The notes beneath the pieces were generated by a model. The model did not search any database. It saw only the letters and a program-made list of their open reading frames with translations, and was not told the DNA's origin. Below are positions 9,082 to 17,326 of a stretch of 64,000 bases of DNA, in pieces. This stretch comes from JAXMHQ01 sp046346665. GTDB taxonomy: Bacteria > Verrucomicrobiota > Verrucomicrobiia > Limisphaerales > JAXMHQ01. Position numbers and translations under genes: made by a program. Location of the stretch: assembly GCA_046346665.1 (NCBI GenBank), contig JAXMHQ010000021.1, positions 1 through 64,000 on the forward strand, read 5' to 3'. The number at the start of each line of letters is the position of its first letter. Within the stretch, counting starts at the first letter, position 1.

Positions 9082-10659
9082 TTATTGCGCGCCGGCCAGG
9101 CGATCCAGGAATTCGTACCGCGCCCGGTGCTTGTCCGGCGCCGCTTCCGGCTTCGCGGCCAGGTGCAGCACCGGGTAGCCGTCCTGGCTGTCGTAACGCG
9201 GCCACTTCGGCAGGCCGGCGCCGTTCGGATCGCCCGTCTTCGCGAAATTGCTCCAGTAAGCCGCCATCAGGTCCGATACCGCCCGGTCCTCGGCGCGCCA
9301 GGGCAGGTTCTTGGTTCCTAACATCTGGAACACATACTCAATCTCGCCGGCGTGCGGCGCGGACGGCTCGGCGCCCGCGGGCGCGTCAGACGGCAAGGGC
9401 AGGGCCTGGTCGAATTGATAGCGGTAAACCGGCACGCCCGATTTCATCTGCAGTTCGAGCCATTTCCAGGTGCCATACCCGATGAATTGGTCGCCGGAAA
9501 AATCCTGCGCGGCGCGCTTCGCCTCGGCGTCGGTCGACGCCGCATACACTTCCAGGAACGCCAGCGCGTTGGTGCCGAACCGCGTGTCCGCCGCCGCCAC
9601 ATAATTGCTCCGCGTCGCGGTGCGATCGCCGAAGAACGACCGGTAATTGCCCTCGTCCCGGTTCCATCCGGCGATCAACGGCACCCGGTTCTGGCGTCCG
9701 GCGGCATAAATCGCCCGGCAATCGGCTGGCAGGAACCAGCCGTCGATGTTCGCGCCGAACGAGCGCGAGGGCTGTTTCGCCGCGGCTTGCAGGACCTGGT
9801 CGGCCGGCAGCGCGCGCAGGGCGTCGATGGAATTGGTCCCGACGAGCGACCGGGCGAATTCCTGGCCGGTCTTCTCGGAGTCGGCGAGGGATTTTGTCCT
9901 GGAATTGAAGCTGAACAGCGCGCCGCTTTCGCCGATGGCTTTCTGGAACAGTCCCGCGGCGAGGGGCGAGGCGACCAGGGCGCTAACGGAGTAGGATCCG
10001 GCGGATTCGCCGAAAATGGTGACATTATTGGGATCGCCACCGAATGCCGCGATGTTTGTGTGGACCCATTCCAGCGCGGCGACCTGGTCGAGCAGGCCGT
10101 AATTGCCGGAGGCGTGGTGCGGCGATTCCTCCGTGAGCTCCGGGTGCGCGAGGAATCCAAAGACGCCGAGCCGATAGTTCATGCTCACCACGATCACGCC
10201 GTGTTTGCAGAGATTGCCCCCGTCCTGCCGGCCCTCCGACGACGCGCCCGCCACGAAGCCGCCGCCGTAGATCCAGACCATCACCGGCAGGTTCGTGTGC
10301 GGCACGGTTTCGGGAATCCAGAGATTCAGGTAGAGACAATCCTCGCTCGGGCCGCTGTCGTGAAACACCATGTCGGTGAAGACGCGCGTTTGCATCGCGC
10401 GCGGGCCGAAATCGACCGCGCGCCGCACCCCGCTCCACGGCTGGACCGGCTGCGGCGCCTTCCAGCGCAGCGCCCCCACCGGCGGCGCGGCGTAGGGAAT
10501 CCCTTTGAACGTGCGGACCAATCCGTCCCCGCTGACCACGCCTTCCAGCGTGCCGTCCGCGATTCGCTGGTGGACCGTGCGCAATTCCTGGGCGGGCAGG
10601 GGGGAGATGCCTAACACAAAAATGAACAAAACCACCGGGAGAGGCCGAAGCAATCTCAT
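9082..10659 (-). CDS. Type B carboxylesterase, exported
   Basis: Alpha/beta-hydrolase of the carboxylesterase/para-nitrobenzyl esterase family, 525 residues from ATG 10659 with a signal peptide (MRLLRPLPVVLFIFVLGISP, cleavage near PAQE). The nucleophile elbow is FGESAGSYSVSALV, the oxyanion region is VWIYGGGFVAG, the acidic residue is likely in the WNRDEGNYRSFF region, and the histidine is in APHAGEIEYVF. Typical length for the family is 500-550 residues. A TTG three codons upstream is ignored. It probably acts on esters in the periplasm; the substrate cannot be told. Confidence 0.9.
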   Translation of the reverse strand: MRLLRPLPVVLFIFVLGISPLPAQELRTVHQRIADGTLEGVVSGDGLVRTFKGIPYAAPPVGALRWKAPQPVQPWSGVRRAVDFGPRAMQTRVFTDMVFHDSGPSEDCLYLNLWIPETVPHTNLPVMVWIYGGGFVAGASSEGRQDGGNLCKHGVIVVSMNYRLGVFGFLAHPELTEESPHHASGNYGLLDQVAALEWVHTNIAAFGGDPNNVTIFGESAGSYSVSALVASPLAAGLFQKAIGESGALFSFNSRTKSLADSEKTGQEFARSLVGTNSIDALRALPADQVLQAAAKQPSRSFGANIDGWFLPADCRAIYAAGRQNRVPLIAGWNRDEGNYRSFFGDRTATRSNYVAAADTRFGTNALAFLEVYAASTDAEAKRAAQDFSGDQFIGYGTWKWLELQMKSGVPVYRYQFDQALPLPSDAPAGAEPSAPHAGEIEYVFQMLGTKNLPWRAEDRAVSDLMAAYWSNFAKTGDPNGAGLPKWPRYDSQDGYPVLHLAAKPEAAPDKHRARYEFLDRLAGAQ

Positions 10660-10679
10660 GAGAATCAAATAAAGGATTC

Positions 10680-10850
10680 GTGGAATGGTTAAAAGGTTAA
10701 AAGGTTAAAAGGGCTAAAATGGTTGAACCGTTAAAGAGTTAAAACCGTAAAAAAACTTAAAGCGTTGAAAAGTCGGCAGGCATTCGCGCGAAGTCTCTTA
10801 ACCATTCAACGTTTTAACATTTTACCGTTTTAACCCTTCCGCGAAAAGGA
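10680..10850. repeat. GGTTAAAA tandem repeats with inverted copies
   Basis: Tandem GGTTAAAA words (10687-10712 and variants to about 10760) are followed by inverted TTTTAACC/TTTTACC words (10798-10835). The 255-base gap between the esterase and the radical SAM gene is almost wholly made of this structure. It belongs to the same architectural class as 2987-3085 and 7650-7798, but uses a different repeated word. Confidence 0.75.
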
Positions 10851-10914
10851 GGATCCGGCCTGCGGCTTGGAAGGCGCAGGCCGGTTTGGAGAGATGGCCT
10901 TTCGGCCGGGGATT

Positions 10915-11841
10915 CTAAAAGACCTCCGCCTTGAGTCCGGCGACCTGGCGGACGGTCTGCGCAATGCGCGAAAGTGTCTTGAGCGGCAGATGGCCGCAGC
11001 CCGAGTTCGGGGTGGGGCGCGTGGCCGAGTAAATCTGCACGAGCGGGATCTGGGCGCCGCCCGCCTTGAGCTCCTTCAGGCGCCGGGCGTATTGCTCAAT
11101 CTCCTCCAGCGGCGGTTCCTCGCCGTTGATGGACGGGAACAGGCTTTGGATCACCACCGGGCGCTGCCGGGCGAGATTCAGAATATTCGACAACACCTTC
11201 TCGAGAGGCACGTTCATCTGGTCGACCTTGTTCAGGTAGGCCTGGGTGCCGCCGTCGAGCTTGGCCCAGATTTCGTCCGACTTCGTGAAATAACGCAGGC
11301 CCTGCTGCACCTGGGGCTGGTCGAGCCCGGTGGCGTTGGTCAGCAGGACGATTTTGAAGAACGGGAAGCCGCCGAGGGCGCGGACATGGACGACGGCCTG
11401 GATGGCCTCGGCGAAATTGGGGGCGAACGTCGGTTCGCCGTCGCCGCTCAGCGCCACGTGCCGCAACTGGAGCAGTTCGTCCGGCAGCGTGCGATACCAC
11501 GGCCGCTCCCGCAGGCGCCCCTCGCTGACCGCCGTCAGCGTCGCCTTGAGCTCCGATGCCATGCCGTCGACGTCCAGGATGGTCTCACGGGCCGGCTCCT
11601 CGCGGTGCACTTCGCAATAAACACAACCGAAGTTGCACTGCTTGTCGGGATTCATGTTCAATCCCACCGACAACCCGCGAGCGCGCGCGGACACCACCAC
11701 GTAGACGAACCGGTTGTTCAGAAAATCGCGGGGGCATCCAAACGCCGTTTCGGGCGCCGGATGAGTCCGGGTCAGGGGGCGGGTTTTCTTCTTCTCGTGG
11801 GTCACCCCTGCCGTTGTGGTATGTTGTGTTGAGTCTTCCAC
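10915..11841 (-). CDS. Radical SAM protein
   Basis: Iron-sulfur enzyme that generates a 5'-deoxyadenosyl radical. It has 308 residues from GTG 11841. The cluster motif CX3CX2C is CNFGCVYC, followed by the SAM-contacting GDGEPTF motif, as in the TYW1-like/COG0731 group of radical SAM proteins. An N-terminal extension of about 55 residues precedes the motif. The substrate is unknown, and no partner gene is adjacent because it is followed by repeats. The GTG start is the only candidate before the motif and is uncertain. Confidence 0.8.
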   Translation of the reverse strand: MEDSTQHTTTAGVTHEKKKTRPLTRTHPAPETAFGCPRDFLNNRFVYVVVSARARGLSVGLNMNPDKQCNFGCVYCEVHREEPARETILDVDGMASELKATLTAVSEGRLRERPWYRTLPDELLQLRHVALSGDGEPTFAPNFAEAIQAVVHVRALGGFPFFKIVLLTNATGLDQPQVQQGLRYFTKSDEIWAKLDGGTQAYLNKVDQMNVPLEKVLSNILNLARQRPVVIQSLFPSINGEEPPLEEIEQYARRLKELKAGGAQIPLVQIYSATRPTPNSGCGHLPLKTLSRIAQTVRQVAGLKAEVF

Positions 11842-12337
11842 AATGCTGCCTCACGCTAGGTTCAATGTCAGGCCCGCACTACACGATGCTTGTCAAAAAT
11901 TGGACATTTTTTGCAGGAATCCGCAAAGAGCGGCACCTCGCCCGCTACGCCGGCCGCGTAAGAAGGCGCTAATCATGTAAGGCACCGGACTCCTCCATTC
12001 GCCCCTGGCGGACTGCCGGCGTTCGGCGCCCGGGCTCCCCCGGCCAAGACTTCCGGGCACCCGGTTTCCTCCCGATTCGCGTTCCTTCGCGTCCATTCGC
12101 GGTTGAAAATTCCCCGCCCTTCTGCCGCCCCGCCCGATTTCAATTGCATTAGATGCCTAAATTTACTTAAACATGAATGCGTCAGGGTAAGCATAAGTTA
12201 TCCATGGCGTAGCAAATAATGTGGATCAATGGCCAATCCACGGGTAGTGAAGAGGGCGCGATTGGCCGACGCTGGGGTCGATGAACAAACTCGAGCGTCG
12301 GGCATCGCTCTTAACAACAACTCGAGTACACACAAAC
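11842..12337. other. Intergenic region upstream of the cytochrome island
   Basis: No gene is supported in these 496 bases. 12062-12104 contains TTCGCGTTCC/TTCGCGTCC/TTCGCGG words resembling the repeats at 25325-25365. The AT-rich stretch 12140-12225 upstream of the first cytochrome gene is the likely promoter zone of the island, but no definite -35/-10 pair or operator was recognised. Confidence 0.4.
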
Positions 12338-12667
12338 ATGAAACGAATACTGCTACTGGCTACGGTCGTCGGTTTCGCCGCGGCGCTTTCGGCGTCGGCC
12401 GGCGATGCGAAGGAAAACTGGGACAAGATGTGTTCGAAGTGTCATGGTCCGGACGGCAAGGGCCAGACCAAGATGGGTCAGAAGATGGGGATCAAGGATT
12501 ACAGCGATGCCAAGGTGCAGGCGGAGCTGAAGGACGACGAGGCGTTCAAGGCCCTGAAGGAAGGTTTGAAGGATAAAGAGGGCAAGACGCTCATGAAGCC
12601 CGTTGAGGGTTTGTCGGATGACGATATCAAGGCGTTGATCGCCTACATGCGCGGGTTCAAGAAATAA
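12338..12667 (+). CDS. Small periplasmic monohaem cytochrome c (copy 1)
   Basis: Class I cytochrome c of 109 residues with a signal peptide (MKRILLLATVVGFAAALSAS). It has one haem site, CSKCHGPDGKG, and a likely distal methionine in TLMKPVEGLSDDDIKALIAY. It is a close paralogue of the gene at 15379: the same length, the same KVQAELKDD and KEGLKDK blocks. The start at 12338 is set by the signal peptide; the upstream in-frame ATG at 12281 gives a non-signal-like extension. It probably shuttles electrons between the membrane modules encoded next to it. Confidence 0.92.
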   Translation: MKRILLLATVVGFAAALSASAGDAKENWDKMCSKCHGPDGKGQTKMGQKMGIKDYSDAKVQAELKDDEAFKALKEGLKDKEGKTLMKPVEGLSDDDIKALIAYMRGFKK

Positions 12668-12772
12668 CCGGCGCGGCCGGGCGAAGGGGTTGGCCCGGCG
12701 GCGCCGCGTGCGGCCGCCGGGCGCGTTCAGAGCGGCCGCCTTCGCCTCGCCGGGCTTCAGCCCAGGCCCCCC

Positions 12773-13231
12773 ATGCGCCGGCTCAAACTCCCCCCGCAAA
12801 TCCTGCGACTGGTCATTGTCACGCTGGCCATCGTGGGCTCCTACGTCGCAGCCCGCACCGTTCTCACTCCCGTTTCATTCCACCAATACGGCTGGTTCCG
12901 CGGAGATGCCCTCGAGGAAATCGCCTCCTCACGCCAGCCCTCCTACGCCGGCCGCCTCGCGTGCGATGAATGTCATTCCGACGAAGTCGCCCGCCTCGCC
13001 AAGGGGGATCACCGCACCATCTCCTGCGAAAGCTGCCACGGCCCCGCCCGCGCACACGCGGACAATCCCGATATCAAATTATACAAGCTCACCGACGCCG
13101 ACTGCCTGCAGTGCCACGAATCCAACCCGTCCCGGCCCGCGTTCCTCAAACAAATCACGGTCCAGGATCATTACCGGGGCCAGCGCTGCATCGATTGCCA
13201 CGTGGCGCATCAACCCGCGGAGGTCCCATGA
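12773..13231 (+). CDS. Membrane-anchored tetrahaem cytochrome c
   Basis: A 152-residue protein with one N-terminal membrane segment (ILRLVIVTLAIVGSYVA) and four haem sites: CDECH, CESCH, CLQCH and CIDCH. It overlaps the next gene (Fe-S protein) by four bases and is followed by an NrfD-like gene. The order tetrahaem c / four-cluster ferredoxin / NrfD is that of quinone-linked complexes such as NrfBCD-type modules and the Geobacter CbcSTU-type complex. It would be the electron-accepting or donating haem subunit on the periplasmic side. Confidence 0.9.
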   Translation: MRRLKLPPQILRLVIVTLAIVGSYVAARTVLTPVSFHQYGWFRGDALEEIASSRQPSYAGRLACDECHSDEVARLAKGDHRTISCESCHGPARAHADNPDIKLYKLTDADCLQCHESNPSRPAFLKQITVQDHYRGQRCIDCHVAHQPAEVP

Positions 13232-14034
13232 AGACATCGCGACGCAGAATCCTCGGGGTGCTGGCCGGCGCCGCCGCCGCCCTGGTCTCAAGCCCCGCCG
13301 CCCGCGCCGCCAAGGCGACCGTCCAGAAAATTTTTGTCTCCTCCCAGACTCCCAAGGGTTACGACCCGACAAAGCACCGCTGGCTGATGGCGTTTGACGC
13401 AGACCGCTGCATCGGCTGCGGGCATTGCGTGGTCGCGTGCAAGACCGAGAATCACGTTCCGAAAACCCCCACGTTTTTCCGGACCTGGATCGAGCGTTAC
13501 ATCATCACACGACCCGCGCCCGGCTCCGACGCGTCGCGCGGCGAAGTGCTGGTCGATTCGCCCGACGGCGGCATGGAGGGATTTCCGCCGACGCTCGTTC
13601 CGCGCTCGGAAATCCTGAAATCCTTCTTCGTGCCGAAACTCTGCAACCTGTGCGAACACTCCCCCTGCGTGCAGGCGTGCCCGGTGGGGGCGACGTTCGA
13701 CAGCCCGGACGGCGCGGTGCTCGTGGATCCGACGTATTGCATCGGGTGCGGCTTTTGTGTGCAGGCCTGTCCGTACGGCTGCCGGTTCTTGAATCCCGAA
13801 ACGCACACGGCCGAAAAATGCAACCTGTGCTACCATCGCATCACGCGCGGTCTCAAGCCGGCTTGCGTCGAGGTGTGTCCGACCCAGACCCGGATTTTTG
13901 GCGACCTGAAAAACCCGGTGCCCAACGATCCGCTCCAGGCGTTCATCGAGAAGAACAAGGTGTTCACGCTGAAGCCGCATCTCGGCACAGAGCCGCGCGT
14001 GCTTTACGCGAACCTGGACAAGGAGGTCCGGTAA
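13228..14034 (+). CDS. Four-cluster ferredoxin-like subunit (NrfC/PsrB type), Tat-exported
   Basis: Iron-sulfur subunit of 268 residues. Twin-arginine signal MKTSRRRILGVLAGAAAALV, then four cysteine groups: CIGCGHCVVACKTE, CNLCEHSPCVQACP, CIGCGFCVQACPYG and CNLCYHRITRGLKPACVEVCP, the layout of NrfC/PsrB/DmsB proteins carrying four [4Fe-4S] clusters. Start ATG 13228 has a strong GGAGG upstream and overlaps the tetrahaem gene (ATGA). It would relay electrons between the NrfD-like membrane subunit and the haem subunit. No catalytic molybdopterin subunit is encoded next to it. Confidence 0.93.
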   Translation: MKTSRRRILGVLAGAAAALVSSPAARAAKATVQKIFVSSQTPKGYDPTKHRWLMAFDADRCIGCGHCVVACKTENHVPKTPTFFRTWIERYIITRPAPGSDASRGEVLVDSPDGGMEGFPPTLVPRSEILKSFFVPKLCNLCEHSPCVQACPVGATFDSPDGAVLVDPTYCIGCGFCVQACPYGCRFLNPETHTAEKCNLCYHRITRGLKPACVEVCPTQTRIFGDLKNPVPNDPLQAFIEKNKVFTLKPHLGTEPRVLYANLDKEVR

Positions 14035-14035
14035 C

Positions 14036-15313
14036 ATGGCCATCGAATTTACCAACTCCATCGCGCCGCTCGCCGATGCCGCCAACGTCATCCACCAGAT
14101 CACGCACGTGGACGGCTATGTTTATCCGAACGAACAGACCCTGATCTGGAGCACGCTGATCGTGGTGTATCCCTACATCACCGGCCTCGTGGCGGGCGCT
14201 TTCATCATGGCCTCGCTGGTCCGCGTGTTCAACGTGCGCGAACTGGAACCGGTCTACCGCCTCGCCCTGCTCACCGCCCTGGCCTTCCTCATGTGCGCCC
14301 CGCTGCCGCTGCTGCTGCACCTCGGCCACCCGGAACGCTGCTTCGAAGTCATGATGACACCCCATGTCACGTCGCCCATGGCCATGTTCGGCTTCGTCTA
14401 CGCCTGGTACATCATGGCCGTCCTGCTCTTGGAATTGTGGTTCGATTACCGGCGCGATTTCGTCCACTGGTCGCAAACCACGCCGGGCTGGCGCGGATTG
14501 ATGTACCGCATCCTCACGCTGGGCGTGCACGATCTGTCACCCGCGGCCCTGCGCCTCGACGATTTCATGAGCAAGGCCATCACCATCGTCGGCATCCCGT
14601 CCGCCTTCCTCCTCCACGGCTACGTCGGGTTCATCTTCGGGTCCATCAAGGCCAACCCCTGGTGGGGCAATGTCCTCATGCCCGTCATCTTCATCTTCTC
14701 CGCCATCGTCTCCGGCATCGCCCTCTGCGTGCTGATGTACGGAATCCTCGATTGGGCCCGCCGCAAGGCCCTCGACGACGCCTGCCTGGATGCCATGGGC
14801 AAATTCCTGTTCTACGCGCTCCTCGTCGACTTCTCCGTCGAGGCCCTCGACTGGATCCACCGGCTCTACGCGTCGGAGGAGGGGATCGGCGTCCTGAAGC
14901 AACTCGCGTCAGGCAAATTGTTTTACACGCTCTTGGTGGGCCAGCTTTGCCTGGGAACGCTCCTCCCGCTTTCGATGCTCGGCTCGACACAGCTCTTCCG
15001 GGACAAGATCCCATCCTGGATCCGCCGCCGCTTCTATTTCCTGAGCGCGTTCCTCATCGTCACCGGCGTTCTCGCAATGCGCTGGAACGTCGTCATCGGC
15101 GGGCAGCTGTTCTCCAAAAGCCTGCGCGGCTTCACCACGTTCAAAATGGAACTCGCCGGACAGGAGGGCTGGCTCATGTCGCTTGGAGTCCTCATCCTGC
15201 CTTTCATCCTGCTCGTCGTGCTTGTCAAATTGTTCCTTCCCGAGGAGACTGCGGCCGAAGAACCGCCCGCGGGGCCGGAGCGGTTAAAACCGCACCCGGC
15301 GCCCGCCTCATGA
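14036..15313 (+). CDS. NrfD/PsrC-family integral membrane quinone-interacting subunit
   Basis: Integral membrane protein of 425 residues with about eight to ten hydrophobic segments, for example GFIFGSIKA-flanked helices and LGVLILPFILLVVLVKLF near the end. HLGHPERCFE is a typical NrfD/PsrC loop. It begins one base after the Fe-S gene stop and completes a three-gene quinol:cytochrome oxidoreductase-like module. It carries no haem motif; the family binds quinone within the membrane. Confidence 0.92.
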   Translation: MAIEFTNSIAPLADAANVIHQITHVDGYVYPNEQTLIWSTLIVVYPYITGLVAGAFIMASLVRVFNVRELEPVYRLALLTALAFLMCAPLPLLLHLGHPERCFEVMMTPHVTSPMAMFGFVYAWYIMAVLLLELWFDYRRDFVHWSQTTPGWRGLMYRILTLGVHDLSPAALRLDDFMSKAITIVGIPSAFLLHGYVGFIFGSIKANPWWGNVLMPVIFIFSAIVSGIALCVLMYGILDWARRKALDDACLDAMGKFLFYALLVDFSVEALDWIHRLYASEEGIGVLKQLASGKLFYTLLVGQLCLGTLLPLSMLGSTQLFRDKIPSWIRRRFYFLSAFLIVTGVLAMRWNVVIGGQLFSKSLRGFTTFKMELAGQEGWLMSLGVLILPFILLVVLVKLFLPEETAAEEPPAGPERLKPHPAPAS

Positions 15314-15378
15314 CTTACCGGCCCGCCCGGGCCAGTGCCCGGTCGGCCCTAACGCAAAACAACAACATCGCAAACAAC

Positions 15379-15708
15379 ATGAAAAAATCAGTTCTGATCG
15401 CGATCGCCGCCGCGGCGCTGTCCGCCGGCTCCCTCATGGCCGCCGATGCGAAGGCCACCTACGACCAGCAGTGCGCCAAGTGCCACGGCGCCGATGGGAA
15501 GGGCGAAACCAAGATGGGAAAAAAGCTGGGCGCGAAGGATTACAGCGACGCCAAGGTGCAGGCGGAGCTGAAGGACGACGCGGCAATCAAGGCGATCAAG
15601 GAAGGTTTGAAGGACAAGGACGGTAAGACCCTGATGAAGCCGGCCGAGGACTTGAGCGACGCCGACATCAAGGGCCTGGTGGATTACATGCGGACCTTCA
15701 AGAAGTGA
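15379..15708 (+). CDS. Small periplasmic monohaem cytochrome c (copy 2)
   Basis: Monohaem class I cytochrome c of 109 residues with a signal peptide (MKKSVLIAIAAAALSAGSLM). The haem site is CAKCHGADGKG and the probable methionine ligand is in TLMKPAEDLSDADIKGLV. Nearly the same protein as that at 12338, so the two copies bracket the tetrahaem/Fe-S/NrfD module. A longer open frame that covers the NrfD gene and enters this gene is not coding upstream of 15379. Confidence 0.92.
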   Translation: MKKSVLIAIAAAALSAGSLMAADAKATYDQQCAKCHGADGKGETKMGKKLGAKDYSDAKVQAELKDDAAIKAIKEGLKDKDGKTLMKPAEDLSDADIKGLVDYMRTFKK

Positions 15709-15755
15709 TGCAGCGGCCGCGGCTGTCGCCGCGGGCCGGATTTGGCGGGTGGGAA

Positions 15756-15802
15756 CGGCGGCGGCAGTGGGCAGGCTGCCGCCGGCGGGCGGATCTTTTT
15801 GC
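15756..15802 (+). terminator. Possible intrinsic terminator after cytochrome copy 2
   Basis: A GC stem (CGGCGGCAG near 15759-15767 with CTGCCGCCG at 15775-15783) is followed, after a further GC stretch, by CTTTTTG at 15795-15801. The T-run is not directly attached to the stem, so this may be partial read-through or chance. Confidence 0.3.
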
Positions 15803-15841
15803 CGCGAACAAGCGGCTCGATTGCGGGCAGAAAACTGAACT

Positions 15842-17308
15842 ATGCGTGCTGATGGACCTAATGCGGGTTGGAAGGGATTGCTGAAAAACTGGCTGAGCCT
15901 CGCCGGCGCGGTGATCGCGCTCGGCAGTTGCTTCTCGTTCCTGTCGCTGTTCGCCTTCGACGCGCTCGCGCATTTCTCCAACCCCTACATCGGCATCCTC
16001 ACGTATGTCGTCGCACCCGGATTCCTGTTCTTCGGCCTGTTCCTCGTCATGCTCGGCATCTACCGGGCCCGGCGCCGCGGCGAACAGAAAACCCCGCTGC
16101 CGGCGTTGACGATCGATTTCGCGAACCCGCGCGACCGGCGCATCCTGGGCTGGTTCATGTTCGGCAGCGTGACGTTCCTCCTGCTCTCGGCGCTCGGCAG
16201 CTTCGGAACCTACCACTTCACCGAGTCGGTCCAGTTCTGCGGCCAGGCGTGCCACACCGTCATGAAGCCCGAAATGGTCACCTACCACAACGGCTCCCAC
16301 GCCCGCGTCGCCTGCGTCGAATGCCATATCGGACCCGGCGCCGCCTGGTTCGTCAAAGCCAAAATCTCCGGCACCTACCAGCTCTACGCCGTCGCCTTCA
16401 ACAAATATCCCCGGCCCGTCCCAACCCCGATCAAAAACCTGCGCCCCGCCCGCGAAACCTGCGAGCAATGCCATTGGCCGGAAAAATTCGTCGGCAACCT
16501 CGTCCGCACCTACGACTCCTATCTCGGCGACGAAACCAACACCCATTCCTCCGTCACCCTGATGCTCAAAGTCGGCGGCGCCAACCCGGGCCACGGCCCC
16601 GTCAGCGGCATCCACTGGCACGTCTACGCCGGCAACCGCGTCGAATACATCGCCACCGACGCCGCCCGCCAGGTCATTCCCTGGGTGCGCATGACCGACG
16701 AACACGGCACGGTGACGGAATACCGGGCGCCGAATTTCACGAACGACATCTCTGGCTACACCATCCGCCAGATGGACTGCATGGACTGCCACAATCGCCC
16801 GGCCCACCGCTACCGGCCGCCGAACGAGGCCGTCAGCCAGGCCATGCAACTCGGCCAGATCAGTCCCGCGCTGCCGTGGATCAAGACCAACGCCGTCTTC
16901 GCCTTGACGCGCACCTACACGAACGAGGACGAGGCCGTGAAAGCCATCGACACCCTCCTGCGATCACGCTACCCGGGCGATGCGCGAATCGACCCGGCCA
17001 TCGCCGCCGTCCAGACAATTTATCGCAACAACTTTTTCCCGGAGATGAAGGCGAACTGGCGCAGCTACCCCGAGAACATCGGACACAAAAACTGGCCGGG
17101 CTGCTCGCGCTGCCACGACGACGAACACAAGGCGCCGAACGGCCACAAGATCAATTTCGCGGGCTGCACCACGTGTCACGTGATCCTCAGCCAAAGCGCC
17201 GGCCAACCCCAGGACGTCCTCCGCCCCGAAGGCGAGGCGTTCGTGCACCCGGCCGATGAAATTCCCGACGGTTACAAATGCAGCGACTGCCACACCGGCG
17301 GTCCCTAG
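15842..17308 (+). CDS. NapC/NirT-related multihaem cytochrome c, seven haem motifs
   Basis: A 488-residue membrane-anchored quinol dehydrogenase-like cytochrome. It has two N-terminal hydrophobic segments (about 12-35 and 45-70), a third near 105-125, then haem motifs CGQACH (a CX3CH form), CVECH, CEQCH, CMDCH, CSRCH, CTTCH and CSDCH. The FCGQACHTVMKPE block is the variant first-haem motif seen in NapC-like proteins of metal-reducing bacteria (family knowledge). The role is likely quinol oxidation and transfer to periplasmic cytochromes. It follows a 133-base gap after cytochrome copy 2 and is 18 bases before the 11-haem fusion gene. Confidence 0.9.
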   Translation: MRADGPNAGWKGLLKNWLSLAGAVIALGSCFSFLSLFAFDALAHFSNPYIGILTYVVAPGFLFFGLFLVMLGIYRARRRGEQKTPLPALTIDFANPRDRRILGWFMFGSVTFLLLSALGSFGTYHFTESVQFCGQACHTVMKPEMVTYHNGSHARVACVECHIGPGAAWFVKAKISGTYQLYAVAFNKYPRPVPTPIKNLRPARETCEQCHWPEKFVGNLVRTYDSYLGDETNTHSSVTLMLKVGGANPGHGPVSGIHWHVYAGNRVEYIATDAARQVIPWVRMTDEHGTVTEYRAPNFTNDISGYTIRQMDCMDCHNRPAHRYRPPNEAVSQAMQLGQISPALPWIKTNAVFALTRTYTNEDEAVKAIDTLLRSRYPGDARIDPAIAAVQTIYRNNFFPEMKANWRSYPENIGHKNWPGCSRCHDDEHKAPNGHKINFAGCTTCHVILSQSAGQPQDVLRPEGEAFVHPADEIPDGYKCSDCHTGGP

Positions 17309-17326
17309 GGAGCAGGAAAAATTCAG

